This document shows positions 46,441-58,396 of a DNA stretch of 64,000 nt, piece after piece. The position numbers were made by a program, and so were the translations under genes. The first letter of the stretch is position 1. Each line of letters starts with the position of its first letter. This DNA comes from Gnetum montanum (lineage: Eukaryota > Streptophyta > Gnetopsida > Gnetales > Gnetaceae), in assembly GCA_015680685.1 (NCBI GenBank), contig MNCI01013809.1, forward strand, positions 3,008 through 67,007, given 5' to 3'. A model generated the notes under the pieces. It was not told the origin of the DNA. It saw only the letters and a list, made by a program, of their open reading frames with translations, and made no database searches.

Positions 46441-47480
46441 TTCATCTCTGTTTCTGCAATCTATGGCTGCATTCAAAGTTCATCAGAATCGCTGCATCGC
46501 TCGCCATCGGCCGATCCTAACAATATTGCTGCGAGCCATATACCGTACCTGACATCTCATCTGCTGCCATTATTTCATCAGTAGCTATTTAATTCTAGGT
46601 TTGCTTACTCACTCATGGTTTTCATGTCTTCTTGGAGTTGTGTTTGCAGGATGACACTCAGAGGTGTTCGTACAAGAATGCACTTCGTCATAAGTAGCAA
46701 GGTGAGACGTAATTCACAGCACACGCAGCAAGACTAAATCAAGCCATTCACTAGTACATCCCCATTTCCCAGTACATTTCCTATCTATTCATCAACATAC
46801 TCTACTCAGCCACACCTCTGATACACCCAATACACTCAAAACTTTGAGCATGCTGTTGCACACTGTAACACTTTGAAGCAGTTGCAACATACAACATAGC
46901 ACTTGAGCATGAGTACAAGATCAAAACAAAGCTTCTTTCAAAAAAAAAAAAAAACGTTGTCCCTTCCCACATAAAAAACAAGAAGGGATGATAGTTGTCT
47001 TGAAAAAAAATACTCATGTCAAAAATAATCGAGTGACATCCCGTTGCATAGCTTTGGCTCTCCGCCAACAGGCTTCTCCCTAAAACACTAAACAAGGGCC
47101 CTATTTCTCCAAAGAATGCAACACATCATCACATTGCTTTGGTCTCGCCAACAAGTGTTGTTCCGCCAAAGAACGCACATCGCATGTCTTGATTTTGAGT
47201 CTGCTAAATAATGTCTATTGACAAGGATCAACATGATACACATCAGAGCATCCCCTTTACCAAGCACAATCCCTTGGTCAGTTCCCAGTTCCCACAATCT
47301 CCATTTTCCTACTAGATACAAATTTTACTTTCCCAATCCTATGTACTACGGAACACGGTGTGATGATGTCTAGTTAGGTGGAAAAGGACAAAGTCTTTAT
47401 CAAGTTTCTTGTGGTGTTTTGCACTTCTTTGTCGACGCTTCTCGGGCCGATTCCTCCAAGCGTCAACAAAGAGGGGCCAA
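46441..47480 (+). other. E2 3' untranslated region
   Basis: Noncoding. The conserved acceptor GTTGTGTTTGCAG has its AG at 46648-46649 and the possible donor GCAAG/GTGAGACG follows at about 46700. The polypurine tract AAAGAGGGG is at 47468-47476, in the 3' arm of the stem 47427-47440 / 47458-47471. Confidence 0.6.
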
Positions 47481-48781
47481 TGAAACACCACAAAATTTTG
47501 AGCTTAGTACTTTTTCCAAAAAGAATCAAGCTAAGTCACGATGCTTCCTAGCATGACTAAAGCTTGAGAACCCCACAATCAGCTTCAAGCAGAGTCAAAC
47601 TCAACGAGGAGCAGTTCCTTTGGACCTGTCGACGACCACGACAACATCTGTTATCAAATCTGGCAACTTCGGAGCTTAAAATACTTAGTTTACACTAAGT
47701 ATGTATTCTCAGCGTATACGCCCGATGTTCACAGCATATATGCCTAGCGTATACACCCCAGGTTGCATCTACAGTGTATATGCCCAGCATATATACCCAG
47801 CGTACACGCCTCACATGTACGCTCAACCTGTACGACTGATGTATACGCCTGGCGAGCAATCCCTGAAGACAGCATGGAGATAGCACTACAAAGAAAGACT
47901 TGGTACAAGGCATCAAGTCATGAATAGGGCAACCATCAGCATATATGCACAGCATCCATAGCGTATATGCCCAGCACCCACAGTGTATACGCCCAGCATC
48001 CACAGCGTATACGCCCAGCATCCACAGCGTATACGCCCTGCATACCCAGCGTATACGCCCTGCATACCCAGCGTATACGCCCACCTAATACAGAGTATAC
48101 GCACAACAGATGTAACATGTTATACACTTGTAAATTTTATTCTTTTGCACCTGGTCAATGCGCCACGTGGCACCCAACCCAAGTATAATGTCTAAACCTG
48201 TATAAAAACCCTAATTTTTCACTAGATTAGAGAGGTTGGCAATTTTGAGAAAATCAGAGAGAAAAATAGAGACGCTAAGAACCAGAGCAGAGAACCTTGT
48301 ACACTGAGCATAAAGCCTCTACGCTGTGCCTATAGTTTGAACCAGCCAATAGTCATCCCTGCATCCACTTGGGCTATTCGTCCGCCTTGTGTGAAAGCCA
48401 CAACTACGTTAGACCGGTGCATTGTAACTCTCACTTTGCAATAATATTGCTACATTTATTCCTGAAATAAATTACAGTTTTGTATCAATTGTTGCATGTT
48501 TACTATTTACGCTATTTTACGTTTACATTCTGTTTACGCCAGTTACGCTGTTTACGCTCTGTTTTACATCTTTTACGCCATTTACGTATAACCCAGCATA
48601 TAGCACCTCGGTGTACGTTTGGGGAAATCCTTGCCTGATCCGCTTGTGGATCACTCAAGGTACTCTACCTTCATTCACTCCAGCTTGCCCTCAAGCAAAG
48701 GTAGGATCTTCTGTGCATGTCCGGTGATCCCCCCGGTTTCTGTTTCCTTCCAACCGGAGACTGACAATTTCAGACAGTACA
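47481..48781 (+). repeat. E2 3' LTR
   Basis: 1301 bp, TGAAACACCACAAAATTTTG to GACAGTACA, with GCGTATACGC palindromes at about 47705-48110 and TATA box TATAAAA at 48201-48207. It is about 90 bp longer than the 5' LTR through extra palindrome units. Confidence 0.9.
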
Positions 48782-48786
48782 ATAGC
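48782..48786. repeat. E2 target-site duplication, right (ATAGC)
   Basis: Identical to 30821-30825; E3 array C resumes directly after it. Confidence 0.92.
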
Positions 48787-48885
48787 AAACTTTCTTTACT
48801 AGTTTTATGTTGTAGCAGACAAGCTTTGCTAGTTTTACATTGTAGCAGACATACTTTGCCAGTTTTATGTCATAGAAAATGTTTT
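48787..48885 (-). repeat. E3 dyad-TTAAACT array C, right half
   Basis: Plus strand units CTAGTTTTATGTTGTAGCAG and GCCAGTTTTATGTCATAG, the same type as 30540-30820 across the E2 insertion. Confidence 0.75.
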
Positions 48886-48903
48886 TCTTACCTTTCTTAT
48901 GCA

Positions 48904-50320
48904 TTAGATGTAGTATGGCTTGAGATGCGAACGATTCATAGGATTTGCAAACTCGTTGCCATCCATGTCTACCAGTTTGAAGGTTCCGTTTCCATAGGCT
49001 TTTGTGACCAGGAATGGACCTTCCCAGTTTACTGAGAACTTGTTCACATGTTCATGGATAGACTTGAGAATGAGGTCTTCCTTCTTTATCGGCAATTGAT
49101 GTGGGTTTGCATGATGCTTTTGCAGTTGCCTATCATGATAGCGCTTGATGCGACCGAGTATCTGTGCACACTCCTCCTCTATGGAGTCGAGATCAATGAT
49201 CCTCAACTCATTATTTTGGGCTTCGCTCACGACGTTTGATAGGATCATTCAAAGCGATGGTACCTGTAGCTCAAGAGGTAATACCGCTTTAGATCCGTAA
49301 ACAAGACTATAAGGTGTCTTACCTGTCGCCGTTCTACATGTCGTTCTGTAATCCCATAGCACATAGAGGATTTTCTCGTGCGATCTCCTCTTGCTGTTGT
49401 TAAGCATTTTCTTGAGCAAGTTGATCATGGATTTGTTTGTAGCTTTTTCTTGTGGGTAGTATGGCGAGGAGAAAAATTACCTAATGCCAAGGTTCTTGCA
49501 AAAGGTTTTGGTTTTCGCACTACTAAACTGTGGCCCGTTGTGAGTCACAATGGTCATGGGAAGTCCAAACCTTTTCATGATGTTATCTAATATAAAGTGG
49601 CAAACCTATTGAGATGTAGTCTTCCTAAGGGGAATAGCCTCCACCCACTTTGTAAAATACTCAGTGGCAGTGATGATGAAGCTATGCCTTATAGAAGACA
49701 TAGGTGTGATAGGTCCTATAATGTCTAGTCCCCATCATTGGAATGGCCATGTGAGCTACATCTGGTGCAACTTGGTTAGTGAAACGTGTATGAGATTTGT
49801 GTATCGTTGACATGTATTACAAGTCTTAACTTTGGCTAGGCAATCGTGCTCCATTTGAGGCCAATAGTACCTTAGGCATATGATTTTTGTTGTCATGGCC
49901 CTAGGTGCTATGTGTCCATCACCCAGTCCTTCATGTACCTCATTAATGACCTTCTGCGCTTGCTCCTCATTTATGCATGCTAGCAATATCCCATCAAAGG
50001 ATTGTTTGCAAAAGGCATTATCTCCCATAAGTACATATTGTCGAGCATGTTTGCGGATTGCATCCCTTTGGGTAGATGTCAATCTATGTGGGGGCTTGCC
50101 ATGTTGCAGATAGGATTTAATGTTGGCGTACCACTCTTGGGTATTCGTAGCGCTTATAGAGGCTACGTGTACTACTTGAGTGATAGGATTCGTACACTTG
50201 GTTATCGAAGGGGGAAAACTTACGAATAGGTGTGGTGACACATTTAATGCTAGGGTGGCCAAGGCATCTGCTATAGTGTTCTCGTTGCATGGCATGTGTT
50301 GAATGTATATCGTTGCAAAA
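48904..50320 (-). pseudogene. E3 integrase
   Basis: Minus strand: VHEGLGDGHIAP ... CNTCQR zinc region (50295-49756), WGLDIIGPITP with the first catalytic Asp (about 49730), then VTHNGPQF where the second catalytic Asp is His (about 49535). A worn KATNKSM block follows with the expected Glu disturbed, then the C-terminal NWEGPFLVTKAY, NGTFKLVDMDG and YYI-stop (48904-48906). Several stops and frame changes. Confidence 0.82.
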
Positions 50321-50712
50321 TGTTTAAGAAAACTTTTGGCTAGGTTGCAATAGGGCTACAAGTATGTAGCTTTGCAGGCATAGACCTTAGAGATTTGATT
50401 CACAATGAGTTGAGAATCATCGCGAATCACCAGATGTTGAATTTTTAATGCTTAGGATGCTAAGAGGGCCCTAAGGAGTCCTTCGTACTCTACCATGTTG
50501 TTTGTACAAAAGAACACGAATTGATAAGAAAATGGCTGAATGTCCCTAGAGGGGAACTTAATGATGAATTCTGCATTACCACCATGCATAGTCAAGCCAT
50601 CTTCGAAGTGTAAAATAGCTTCAAGATGTAATGGAACTGTGTTGATGGTGCTAACGTGCTTGTTAGGAAATTTGGGTTCTATAGTTGCCTGATCGTCGAC
50701 GGGTGAGGTCAT
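50321..50712 (-). pseudogene. E3 archaeal-type second RNase H
   Basis: Frame from 50712: LHFEDGLTMHGGNAEFII (Asp-containing block, reading FEDG for FDGA), NNMVEYEGLLRALLAS, then after a stop the DDSQLI-type block and a TIADALATLALN end shared with integrase. Degenerate but collinear with E1/E2. Confidence 0.7.
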
Positions 50713-52373
50713 AAGTTACATAGCTATAGCTTGACCTTTTGTCAATGATTGGCTCACATAATGAAAATCAAACTCCACGGTTATGGCTTTCCACCAAGCT
50801 ATCTTGTTGCTTTCGTATAGATTGTTCATGGTAGCCTAGAGTATATTGCTTTTGCAAATAATGTTAAGTTTGCTATGGAACAGATAATGCCTCCACTTCT
50901 TTAATGAAAATACTAGGGCGATGAAATTTCTCTCCACCTCATTGTATTTTTCCTCATATGCTATCAATGCATGACTTAGGTAATACACTGGAATTTCAGA
51001 GCCGTCGTCTCTTCTATGACATAATAGTGCTATGATAGACGTGTCTGAGGTGGCAAGGTAGATATAGAAAGGCTTATCCCTCTACAGTGGGTAAACAGTT
51101 GGGAGATGTAGAAGATCTTTCTTCAGATCATCGAAGGTTTTTTGGCATTGTGTTGTTCATTTGAAGTTAACCCCTTTCTTTAGTAAGTGTTGCATGGGGT
51201 GTAACCTATTAGTGAACTTTGCTATAAACCTTCTAATGAATTGTACTCTACCTTGCAACTTGCATAATTCTTTAAGGTTTGTAGGGGGTGCTAGATTAAC
51301 GATGGCATTAACTTTGTTAGGGTCCACTCGTATTCTAGCCTTCGACACTACAAACCCTAGCATGCATCTAGTTTTCACCTTGAAGACACACTTTTTTGAA
51401 TTGAGACGTAAGTCATGCATTTGGTAACATTTGAGAACTACACCTAGATCATTGGGATGATCAGCAGCCTCTTTAGATGTGACTGCTATGTCATCCACAT
51501 AGTTGTTTAGTGTTTCTAGGATGTAGTCACTAAAGATGTATGTCATGGCTCTTTGGTAGGTTGCTCCAGCATTTTTGAGCCCAAAGGGCATCATGGTGTA
51601 ACAGAAGGTACCCCATGGGGTCATGAAAGTTGTTGTTAACTGATGCTCTGGGTTGATACGAATTTGGTTGTAGTTGGAAAAATCGTCCATGAAGGATAAT
51701 AGGGTGTGACCAACCATAGTATCGGTGAGTTGATCAATACTTGGTAGTGGGAAGTCATCCTTGATTGTTTCTTTATTTAGATCCTAGAAGTCTATACAGA
51801 TTCGTATTCCTCCTGTTTTCTTAGAAACTATAATGATGTTCGACACCCATTACAAGTAATCAACTACCCAGATGAAACTAGCCTGATATAGCTTAGTGAT
51901 TTCATTGCATACAGCTAGTGCAATCTTTGGTTTAACCTTGCGAGCCTTTTGTTTGACTGCCTTCATTTGCGGGTCTAAGACAATGTTGTGTTGTATCAGC
52001 CTAGGATCTAAGCTTAGCATGTTGTTATACGACCACGCGAATACCTTGATGTTATCTTGGAGGATCTTGGCTACATCTTTATGCATTTTTGAACCTAGGA
52101 GGGAGCTAAGTTTTAATGTTTTTAATTCTCCCCTGGATGTAGTCACAGGAATTTCAATGAGAGGGTCCTCAATCACATCCTCGGCCTCCAAATCTAAGGC
52201 TTAGACTAGATGTTTGGGCCAGTCTGGGAATGTTTCTAAGGACGCTATAGTGCTATTTGTGGATGATTCCCAGTCTATTGATTCTGGGTTCAGTTGTCTT
52301 GTAAGCTCACCGTGTGGACTTGTCAAGGCTAGAGGTGAAGAAAGATCATGATGCATTGCCATTCTTGCTCAAC
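50713..52373 (-). pseudogene. E3 reverse transcriptase and first RNase H
   Basis: Minus strand from the acceptor (AG 52375-52374): EAEDVIEDPLIE, VFAWSYNNM, a 51 kb-side frame with FMDDFSNYNQIRINPE, TPWGTFCYTMMPFGLKNAG and YVDDIAVTSK (51490s), then LCKLQGRVQFIRRF and the RNase H block FYIYLATSDTSI. Stops and a frame break near 51850 disable it. Motif A reads FMDDFSNY for FMDGFSGY. Confidence 0.82.
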
Positions 52374-52395
52374 CTGCCACAATGAGATAAATGCC
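52374..52395 (-). promoter_or_regulatory. 3' splice site before E3 RT
   Basis: Minus strand GGCATTTATCTCATTGTGGCAG followed by GTTGAGCAAGAATGGC, aligned with TTGGCAG/GAGCAAG of E2. Its survival in a much diverged element supports a real sense-strand intron ahead of RT. Confidence 0.55.
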
Positions 52396-52511
52396 ACGTC
52401 AAGTGATACCTCTTTGTAGTAACAACACACAGTAAACATTTGAAAAGAAATAATGAAATGTGAATAGTTGAAATAATTGTAAACTATGATACAAAGTTTG
52501 CAAAAAATACA

Positions 52512-52800
52512 AGACTGTTAGTTTAAGGTCTTTGTGGACCGCTAATGGGTTAAGTCTATAGATTACAATTATTAGTTTAAGGTCTTTGTGAACCGCTAAT
52601 GGGTTATGTCAAAAGTATTAGTTTAAGGTCTTTTCGGACCACCAATAGGTTATGTTTGTGCAAAGGTAAGAAGTATTAGTTTAAGGTCTTTGCGGACCAC
52701 CTACTTGGTTGAAACTATGAGTCAAACTTGCTAGTTTAAGGTCTTTGTGGACTGCTAACTTGTTATTCTTGTGAAGGTAAATGACTAGTTTAAGATGGTT
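52512..52800 (-). repeat. E3 dyad-TTAAACT array B
   Basis: Plus-strand units TTAGTTTAAGGTCTTTGTGG followed by ACCGCTAATGGG: arms ggtc/gacc plus a second short dyad (gttag/ctaac in the last unit). Placed 130-430 bp upstream of the antisense TATA box. Confidence 0.8.
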
Positions 52801-52933
52801 CAAGGCTTTTGATCGGGCCCACCTGTTATAATGCAAACAGTGCTGCTATGCTATGGAGGGAGTAATATGCTATACAGAACATCCCACATTAATCAGGGTG
52901 CAAAAATGGCAAGTTCCCTTTTACTGTGTTGGC

Positions 52934-52942
52934 TATAAATAG
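52934..52942 (+). promoter_or_regulatory. TATA box of E3 antisense gene
   Basis: GGCTATAAATAGGGG on the plus strand, 137 bp before the ATG at 53071. Unlike E1/E2 this box is directional and points along the antisense gene. Confidence 0.75.
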
Positions 52943-53070
52943 GGGTTTACCCCTAGTAAATTCATCAATTTCATCGTAAAAGCGCAGAGCCCACATCCAG
53001 AGTAGAGTGGTTGTATTGTCAAAGAGCAAGGCGACTTAGCATAGCAACTAAGAAAGAATGTGTAATTGAG

Positions 53071-56000
53071 ATGATGGCACCCAAAATAAAATGCAAACAC
53101 CTTGCCCTCGCCAAGGTAGACGAGGTGAAAAGCATCTTGGTGCGTTTATCATAGGCACGCGTCATGATACGAGAGGAGACTCCATTAGCTCTGTAAGTTG
53201 CTACGCTACCTTATTTTCTATGTCATCATTGTTGTTTCTAATTTTTTTTTATTTTTTTGATTTTCATTTTGAAACCTACGTTTTCTATCAGCATTTTGTT
53301 GCCATTTTGGCCGTTACACTATTGCTATTGCCGATTTGGCCGCGGCGGGTGTACGGATGCTACACTAAGGTTGCATGCAGTATTGCTGAGATTGCCATTG
53401 CTATGGCTACCTTGTTGTAGAGGTTTAGGTGATTCTGGAAATCCAAGATGCAAATAGTGTAGCGTACAACCCTTAGGAGGGTTTGTCCATGCACATGATT
53501 TGATAGCGTAACACATGTCTATCACAGCGTACCGTAAATCATTTTATCAGGTAGAAGATTTGTTGAAATGGCTGCAGCGTATTTGATTCTTTCTTGTTTA
53601 AAAGTTCATATTCAATTTTTTTTGTTTTGTTGCTATGCTATTGCCTTTGTGGTTCTACTACGCTACATGCAAGGAAAGAGTTATGCTACGCTATTTGTAA
53701 ATGGGTAATCTTGCTATGCTACACGCTAACTTCACTTGAACATGATGTTAACATTTTTCATTGTGTTGTGCAGGGTAATGCTAAAGCCCATTTTGATTGT
53801 CCTATAAATTGTAGGGGTTTTGTAATGCTCAAGCAAACTAGTGGCCAATGTTCCTTCACCCCATGCACATGTGGGACGGCAGGCAGTCTGGTTCTCGGAA
53901 GACGTGCGGGACTTCCTACAATTCCTTCTCTAGAAATTTAGTGTGATCTTTTGGTCACAATTATTAGAGTAGGTAGTAGCCGTAATTACAGAAACCCTGT
54001 TGCCTAGGGCGAATCGAGGTATTCTGAAATTCCTGATTGACGGAGAAATTGGGGACGAGTAGGCAAAAGGAACCAACCAATGCCCAAAAAGCTTGAGGCA
54101 GCTGGCTTGGATCTAGGAAATGCTCAAATATAATTGCTACCACTTGTACAACACATTATTCATTGTTCGTCATCTGGGAACTTGTTTTTAGAACTCATCA
54201 AGAACCATTTATTGTGTTGGCAGGTGATTTCTGTAAACATATTCTGCTACATTATGTAATGCATGCTACATTAGGCAAAAATGTTAATAGTGTATTTGCT
54301 TTTCTTATTACCAGGTTTTACATGAACAAGAGTGGGCTTCATGGTGATATTGATGCCTTGGCCTTGGCACAGATGGCGCTGCGGGAGTTTTCCTCTACTG
54401 AGAATATGCACGCTAGCGTGATAGGCCAATGCAGAGGTGAATACAAAACCTATCCAACCCAGTACTCCCAGTTTTATAATATGTGTAAGGAGTTCAGTTG
54501 GTTGGATGGAGATTGGGCATCCCTTAAGCCGATCACCATTGAAGATGTGTTGGTGGATCTTCCACCATTTCAATTGCTGTTCAAACCTGGTATGCTAGAC
54601 TATGAGTTCATGTCTTCATGTACGAGTGTTGTTCCTATTTTTTTGCTATCTTTGTTTTATTTTGCCTAAGTTTTTGCTTTTTCCTTTTGTAAAATGCTAT
54701 AATAGCGAAGATATCCTAGGAAGTAACAATGATCACATCTGGGCATAAAGAGGCTAACATTTACTTCAAGTACAGGGAGGTAGATGAGACCCAATGCTGA
54801 CTTTGCACTGGGGCCCTAGAATCGCTCACCAACAACCTTTGGGATGCTGGGCTAATGGAATTGTTCTTGGCTATGAACCCAAGCATCCATGTTGCTGAGA
54901 TGCTTGCCCTAGTTGACTCCTTTTTTGAAAGATTAGACCACTTCTACACACATGTGCATGGTGTGTTGGTGGTCTTTGAGATTAATGACCAACTATTCAT
55001 GGATCTCTTCAGTGTCCCTTCTAATGGCCTCCTCGTAGGAGCAAAGACCAAAAGGAAGGCAAAGCATCAGGGGGACATTGAGGAGTGGCTAGGGGCAGTG
55101 AAAGGGTGAAAGGGGATCCCTATTAGAGCAGCTACGCTGAAAGTGGGCAAAACGATTTACCCCTTCTTTTGTGCCCGTGCTTTCCCTAAGCTACTCTCCC
55201 AAGGAAAGATCATTGGGATTGAGCAAGCCTGGGTAATGAGGGAGGTCATGGAAGAGGGGGCTCCTTACAATTAGGCTAAACATCTTTGCAAAGGTCTGCA
55301 AGTTGAAATGGTCAAGCTTCATAAGAAGCCTAAATCTCATTTCAATGTGCATCATGCCTTCTTCATGGCTTGCTTGTGGCAGTTTGCGGAATTCTTGGTA
55401 GTCTGTGAGAATGGAGTTTGGGTGATGTAAAATCGTAACGAGATTTCCAAACCATGGATTTGCCAAGTCTTTCACACCACCCAAGCCTAGGATCCCCCAG
55501 AATCTATTGGGGAGTCATTTTCAATGACAACTAGGGATTAGGTGGCTCATAACTTTCGTGGCCAGGACAGTGTAGGAGAGGCACCCCCTGCTACTACAAG
55601 AAACGTATCATAGGGGAAATGCCTCATCGCAAAGATAGTGACCACTAAGTTGTAGTGAAAAAGGTCTCATCCAGTTGAGGAGCCTTCCTGTACGGACGAA
55701 GAAGTGGGGCAGAAACTACGGTTTAAGTTACACAAGATACAAACTCCTATTGGTAAATGCCTTTTTCTTTTTTATTTGTTTCTTCGCTTATTTGGTTAAT
55801 ACTTTCTACGCTGTGCTACGCTAGGTAGCGTAGCACAATGTAGCATTTATCTTAAGTTAGCCTACCTTTGCCTAATGTGAACACACTTTGCTACTAGAGG
55901 AAGAAGAAGAAGAAGAAGGCAGAGAAGAAGTAACATCCCCTGAAACAAGGGTGACTAATAAAGATGTGGGGGCCCTGGCCATGGAGGAAAGGTCCCTGGT

Positions 56001-57837
56001 CAAGAGAGAAGGAGCTTCTACTGCAAAGGAAGGGGTTCCTGTTGACGAGGAAAACACTCCTGTTGATGAGGAGGACATTTCTGTTGATGAGGAGGACTCC
56101 CCTATTGATGAGGAGGATGCTCCTATAGATGAGGAAAATGCTGGTAGATCAAAAATAGGGGCCCCAACAAATAAAGAAGAGGCCCATGTCAACCAAGAAG
56201 GGACCTCTACCGACAATCCCTTTGCTAAACGTAGTTTAGCGCTGGAAGAGTAGATGCACGTGGAGGGTGCTGCCATGGTGTGAAGCCAATAAGAAGGAGG
56301 GAAGCTACAACTAGATGCTGGTGAGTTTGATTGCATATTCGATAGTATGTCGATGGGCGACCCCCCCATTATTACCCATGAGGGTTTGCTGGGTAGGAGC
56401 CATTACATTGTCATTTGCGTTTCTCATCAGCTTTATTATAGTCCTCTTAGTCATAACTAACACATTTTATTGTGTAGAAGACACCACTATTGACACCACA
56501 GGGCCTTCTTCGATCTGCCTGTGACCATGGGCGAAGACCCTTGATAAGTTTGCCTTTATGTAGGGGGTGGTCGACAACATGATCAGTCGTCTAAGGTAGA
56601 TTGATCTAGAAGTGGGTGAGTGAAGTAGCTACACTAGGCTTTTAAGTTTCTATGCTAGGCTTTTTGGATTACTAAACTTTGCTATGCTAACTTGCTAAAC
56701 TTTGCTATGCCGACCTGATAAACTTTGCTACATCGACCTGCTAAACTTTGCAATGCTAACTTGCTAAACTTTGCTAGGCTAACTTGCTAGACTTTGCTAC
56801 ACTAACTTGCCAAACTTTGCTATGCCACTGGGACTAATGCCTTTTTATGTGTTGTTGACAGCCTCTCGTGTTAAGTGGGATCCAAAGAAAGTAGTTAAGG
56901 TCGACGCCGTGCCTGCATTCCCATTAGAAGTGACCGAGGTACCTCATTGCATATACGATGAGGTTAGCGAATGTGCGTTATACTTGACATTCTCCTTGTG
57001 GGAGTGTAGGAGTACCAATGAAGACCTATGGAAATAGGTCCAAAATCTTGAGAAGGAGAAGGCCAATCTGACTGTCGAGGTGGAAGACCTCTACTTTAGG
57101 AATGAGTTCCTTCTAGCTCAAGATACCAACAATGGTAGTTGGTGCAAGGCTGTCATTGATTATGCAAGATATTGGATAGCCATGTGGTGAAACAACGGGG
57201 CAACAAGCAAGATAATAGAATAGTGGATGCAAATGGACTTGTTGGCCTAGAAGAACCAAGACTGGAAAGATTACAGTGTAAGACTTTACAAGTGGGGGAA
57301 GTCCCAGAAAAACCACAAGCATATGTATAAACTGGAACGTGCCACCTACCGTAAATAGTACCGAGATGCTTCTGTTAAGTTGTATTTTCATGAAGCATTC
57401 CTCGATGCCATTGGTGCTTTTGGGGCTTATGAAAAGTTCATGCAACAAGTGATGGTCATGGGAAGTATGTTTCCCCGCGGGTGAGATCTCGACTGCGTCC
57501 TTTTCTCCAGGGCCACCTAGATGGATGGCTATTGAAAAGGAGAAAGTTGCAGTGGATGCTAACTTGGGAGATAGGCACTAGTTGGATATCACTGAAGAGG
57601 AGGTATGGCAATGCCTCTTTATTGGCTTGGATCGCATACCCCCAGGGATAGATGTGGGGTTGTCTCGGGTTAGTCACTTTTTGGTGATGCAAAAATTTAT
57701 CTTAGTCTAGCCTTTATCATGACTCTCGCTAATTGTTTTAATTTTTTGTGACATAGAATCTGAATGAAGAGGAAAGGTCCTTTGAGGATGGGAACGATGA
57801 TGTAGTGGAAGATGATGCAGGAGAAGATGATACATGA
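53071..57837 (+). pseudogene. E3 antisense gene, eight exons, diverged copy
   Basis: Exons: 53071-53192, 53774-54223, 54315-54589, 54706-55752, 55898-56320, 56478-56615, 56862-57668, 57757-57837 (stop TGA). Donors include CT/GTAAGT, CTG/GTGAGT and GG/GTGAGT; acceptors are pyrimidine-rich AG. Exon 2 (450 nt) and exon 4 (1047 nt) have exactly the E1/E2 lengths, and all junction phases agree. Matching blocks: AVWFSEDVRDFLQFLL with GVWFRKGACEFLAFIL; LMELFLAMNPSIHVAEM with LMELFTTPSPDVSIAEM; YPFFCARAFP with YPLFRARVFP; LEVTEVPHCIYDEV with LEVEQVPRPFYDKV; WGKSQKNHKHMYK with WGQDEKNHKHHYK. Exon 5 is 147 nt longer through a 21-nt repeat. Many stops and one frameshift in exon 7 (near 57480) make it dead. 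Confidence 0.85.
56038..56142 (+). repeat. 21-nt coding repeat in exon 5 of E3 antisense gene
   Basis: Five tandem units of seven residues, P-V/I-D-E-E-D/N-x, fully in frame. They enlarge the acidic region that E1 and E2 also have (EEEEATTD, TEEEEVGKDQ). Confidence 0.85.
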
Positions 57838-57984
57838 GAGCAAGGGATCTTATTTGTATTTTTGAAAGGCTATTGCAAACATTATTTAATTTAGACTTTG
57901 AATGGAAAATGAATTATGAAAAGATTCATTTTATCCTAGCTTATGTACTATCAATGTTATTTATTTTTATCTTTTTCATCATCT

Positions 57985-58275
57985 TAGTTTGAGGCCATTT
58001 CAAGCCGTCGCTAGTTTTAGGCCATTTTGGGCTATCATGTAAATGCGGGGTAAAGAATTTTGCCAGTTTTAGGTCTTAGTGGGCTGTGCGGTGATGTAGA
58101 CAAAATTGTTTTCTAGTTTTAGGCCTTAGAGGGCTGTAACGTAATTTCAACGAAGTGTTTTGCTATTTTTAGGCCTTAGCGGGCCGGAACATGATGCGGT
58201 TGGAAGATCTTACTAGTTTTAGGCCTTAGTGGGCCGCATGTAGTTTTAGGCCATTTCTAGCCGTGATGTAATGTA
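57985..58275 (-). repeat. E3 dyad-TTAAACT array A
   Basis: Plus-strand units CTAGTTTTAGGCCTTAGTGG followed by GCTG or GCCG: arms ggcc/gggcc or gcc/ggc, tail AGTTTTA. It starts about 150 bp after the antisense stop, as in the other elements, before the protease 3' end. Confidence 0.8.
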
Positions 58276-58396
58276 AATGGGGGATATGTAAATGGTTTAA
58301 AAATATAATTTTGGTGCCTAGTGTAGATGAATGGATGTGAAGCAAACAAGAAAGAAAGTAAAATAGATGTTAACTAGGTAGGAAGCAGTGGAGTTG

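Larger units (their letters stand above)
30826..48781 (+). mobile_element. E2: Tat/Ogre-like Ty3/gypsy retrotransposon with an internal antisense gene
   Basis: Structurally complete 17,956-bp element with two LTRs, TG...CA ends, a 5-bp target duplication, primer site and polypurine tract. Same order as E1 and close to it in sequence. Gag and RT-integrase carry several frameshifts and stops, and integrase has lost the segment holding its first catalytic Asp. The antisense gene and array structure are kept. It is nested in array C of E3, so it is younger than E3. Confidence 0.93.

Noticed and set aside
53594-53941. Open frame of 115 codons reading GNAKAHFDCPINCRG
   Set aside because: It overlaps antisense exon 2 of E3 in the wrong frame; the adjacent frame, with stops, aligns to E1 exon 2 over its full 450 nt.
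55872-56369. Ser-rich minus-strand frame SSSSTEMSSSSTG
   Set aside because: Mirror of the GAGGAG-rich acidic exon 5 on the plus strand.
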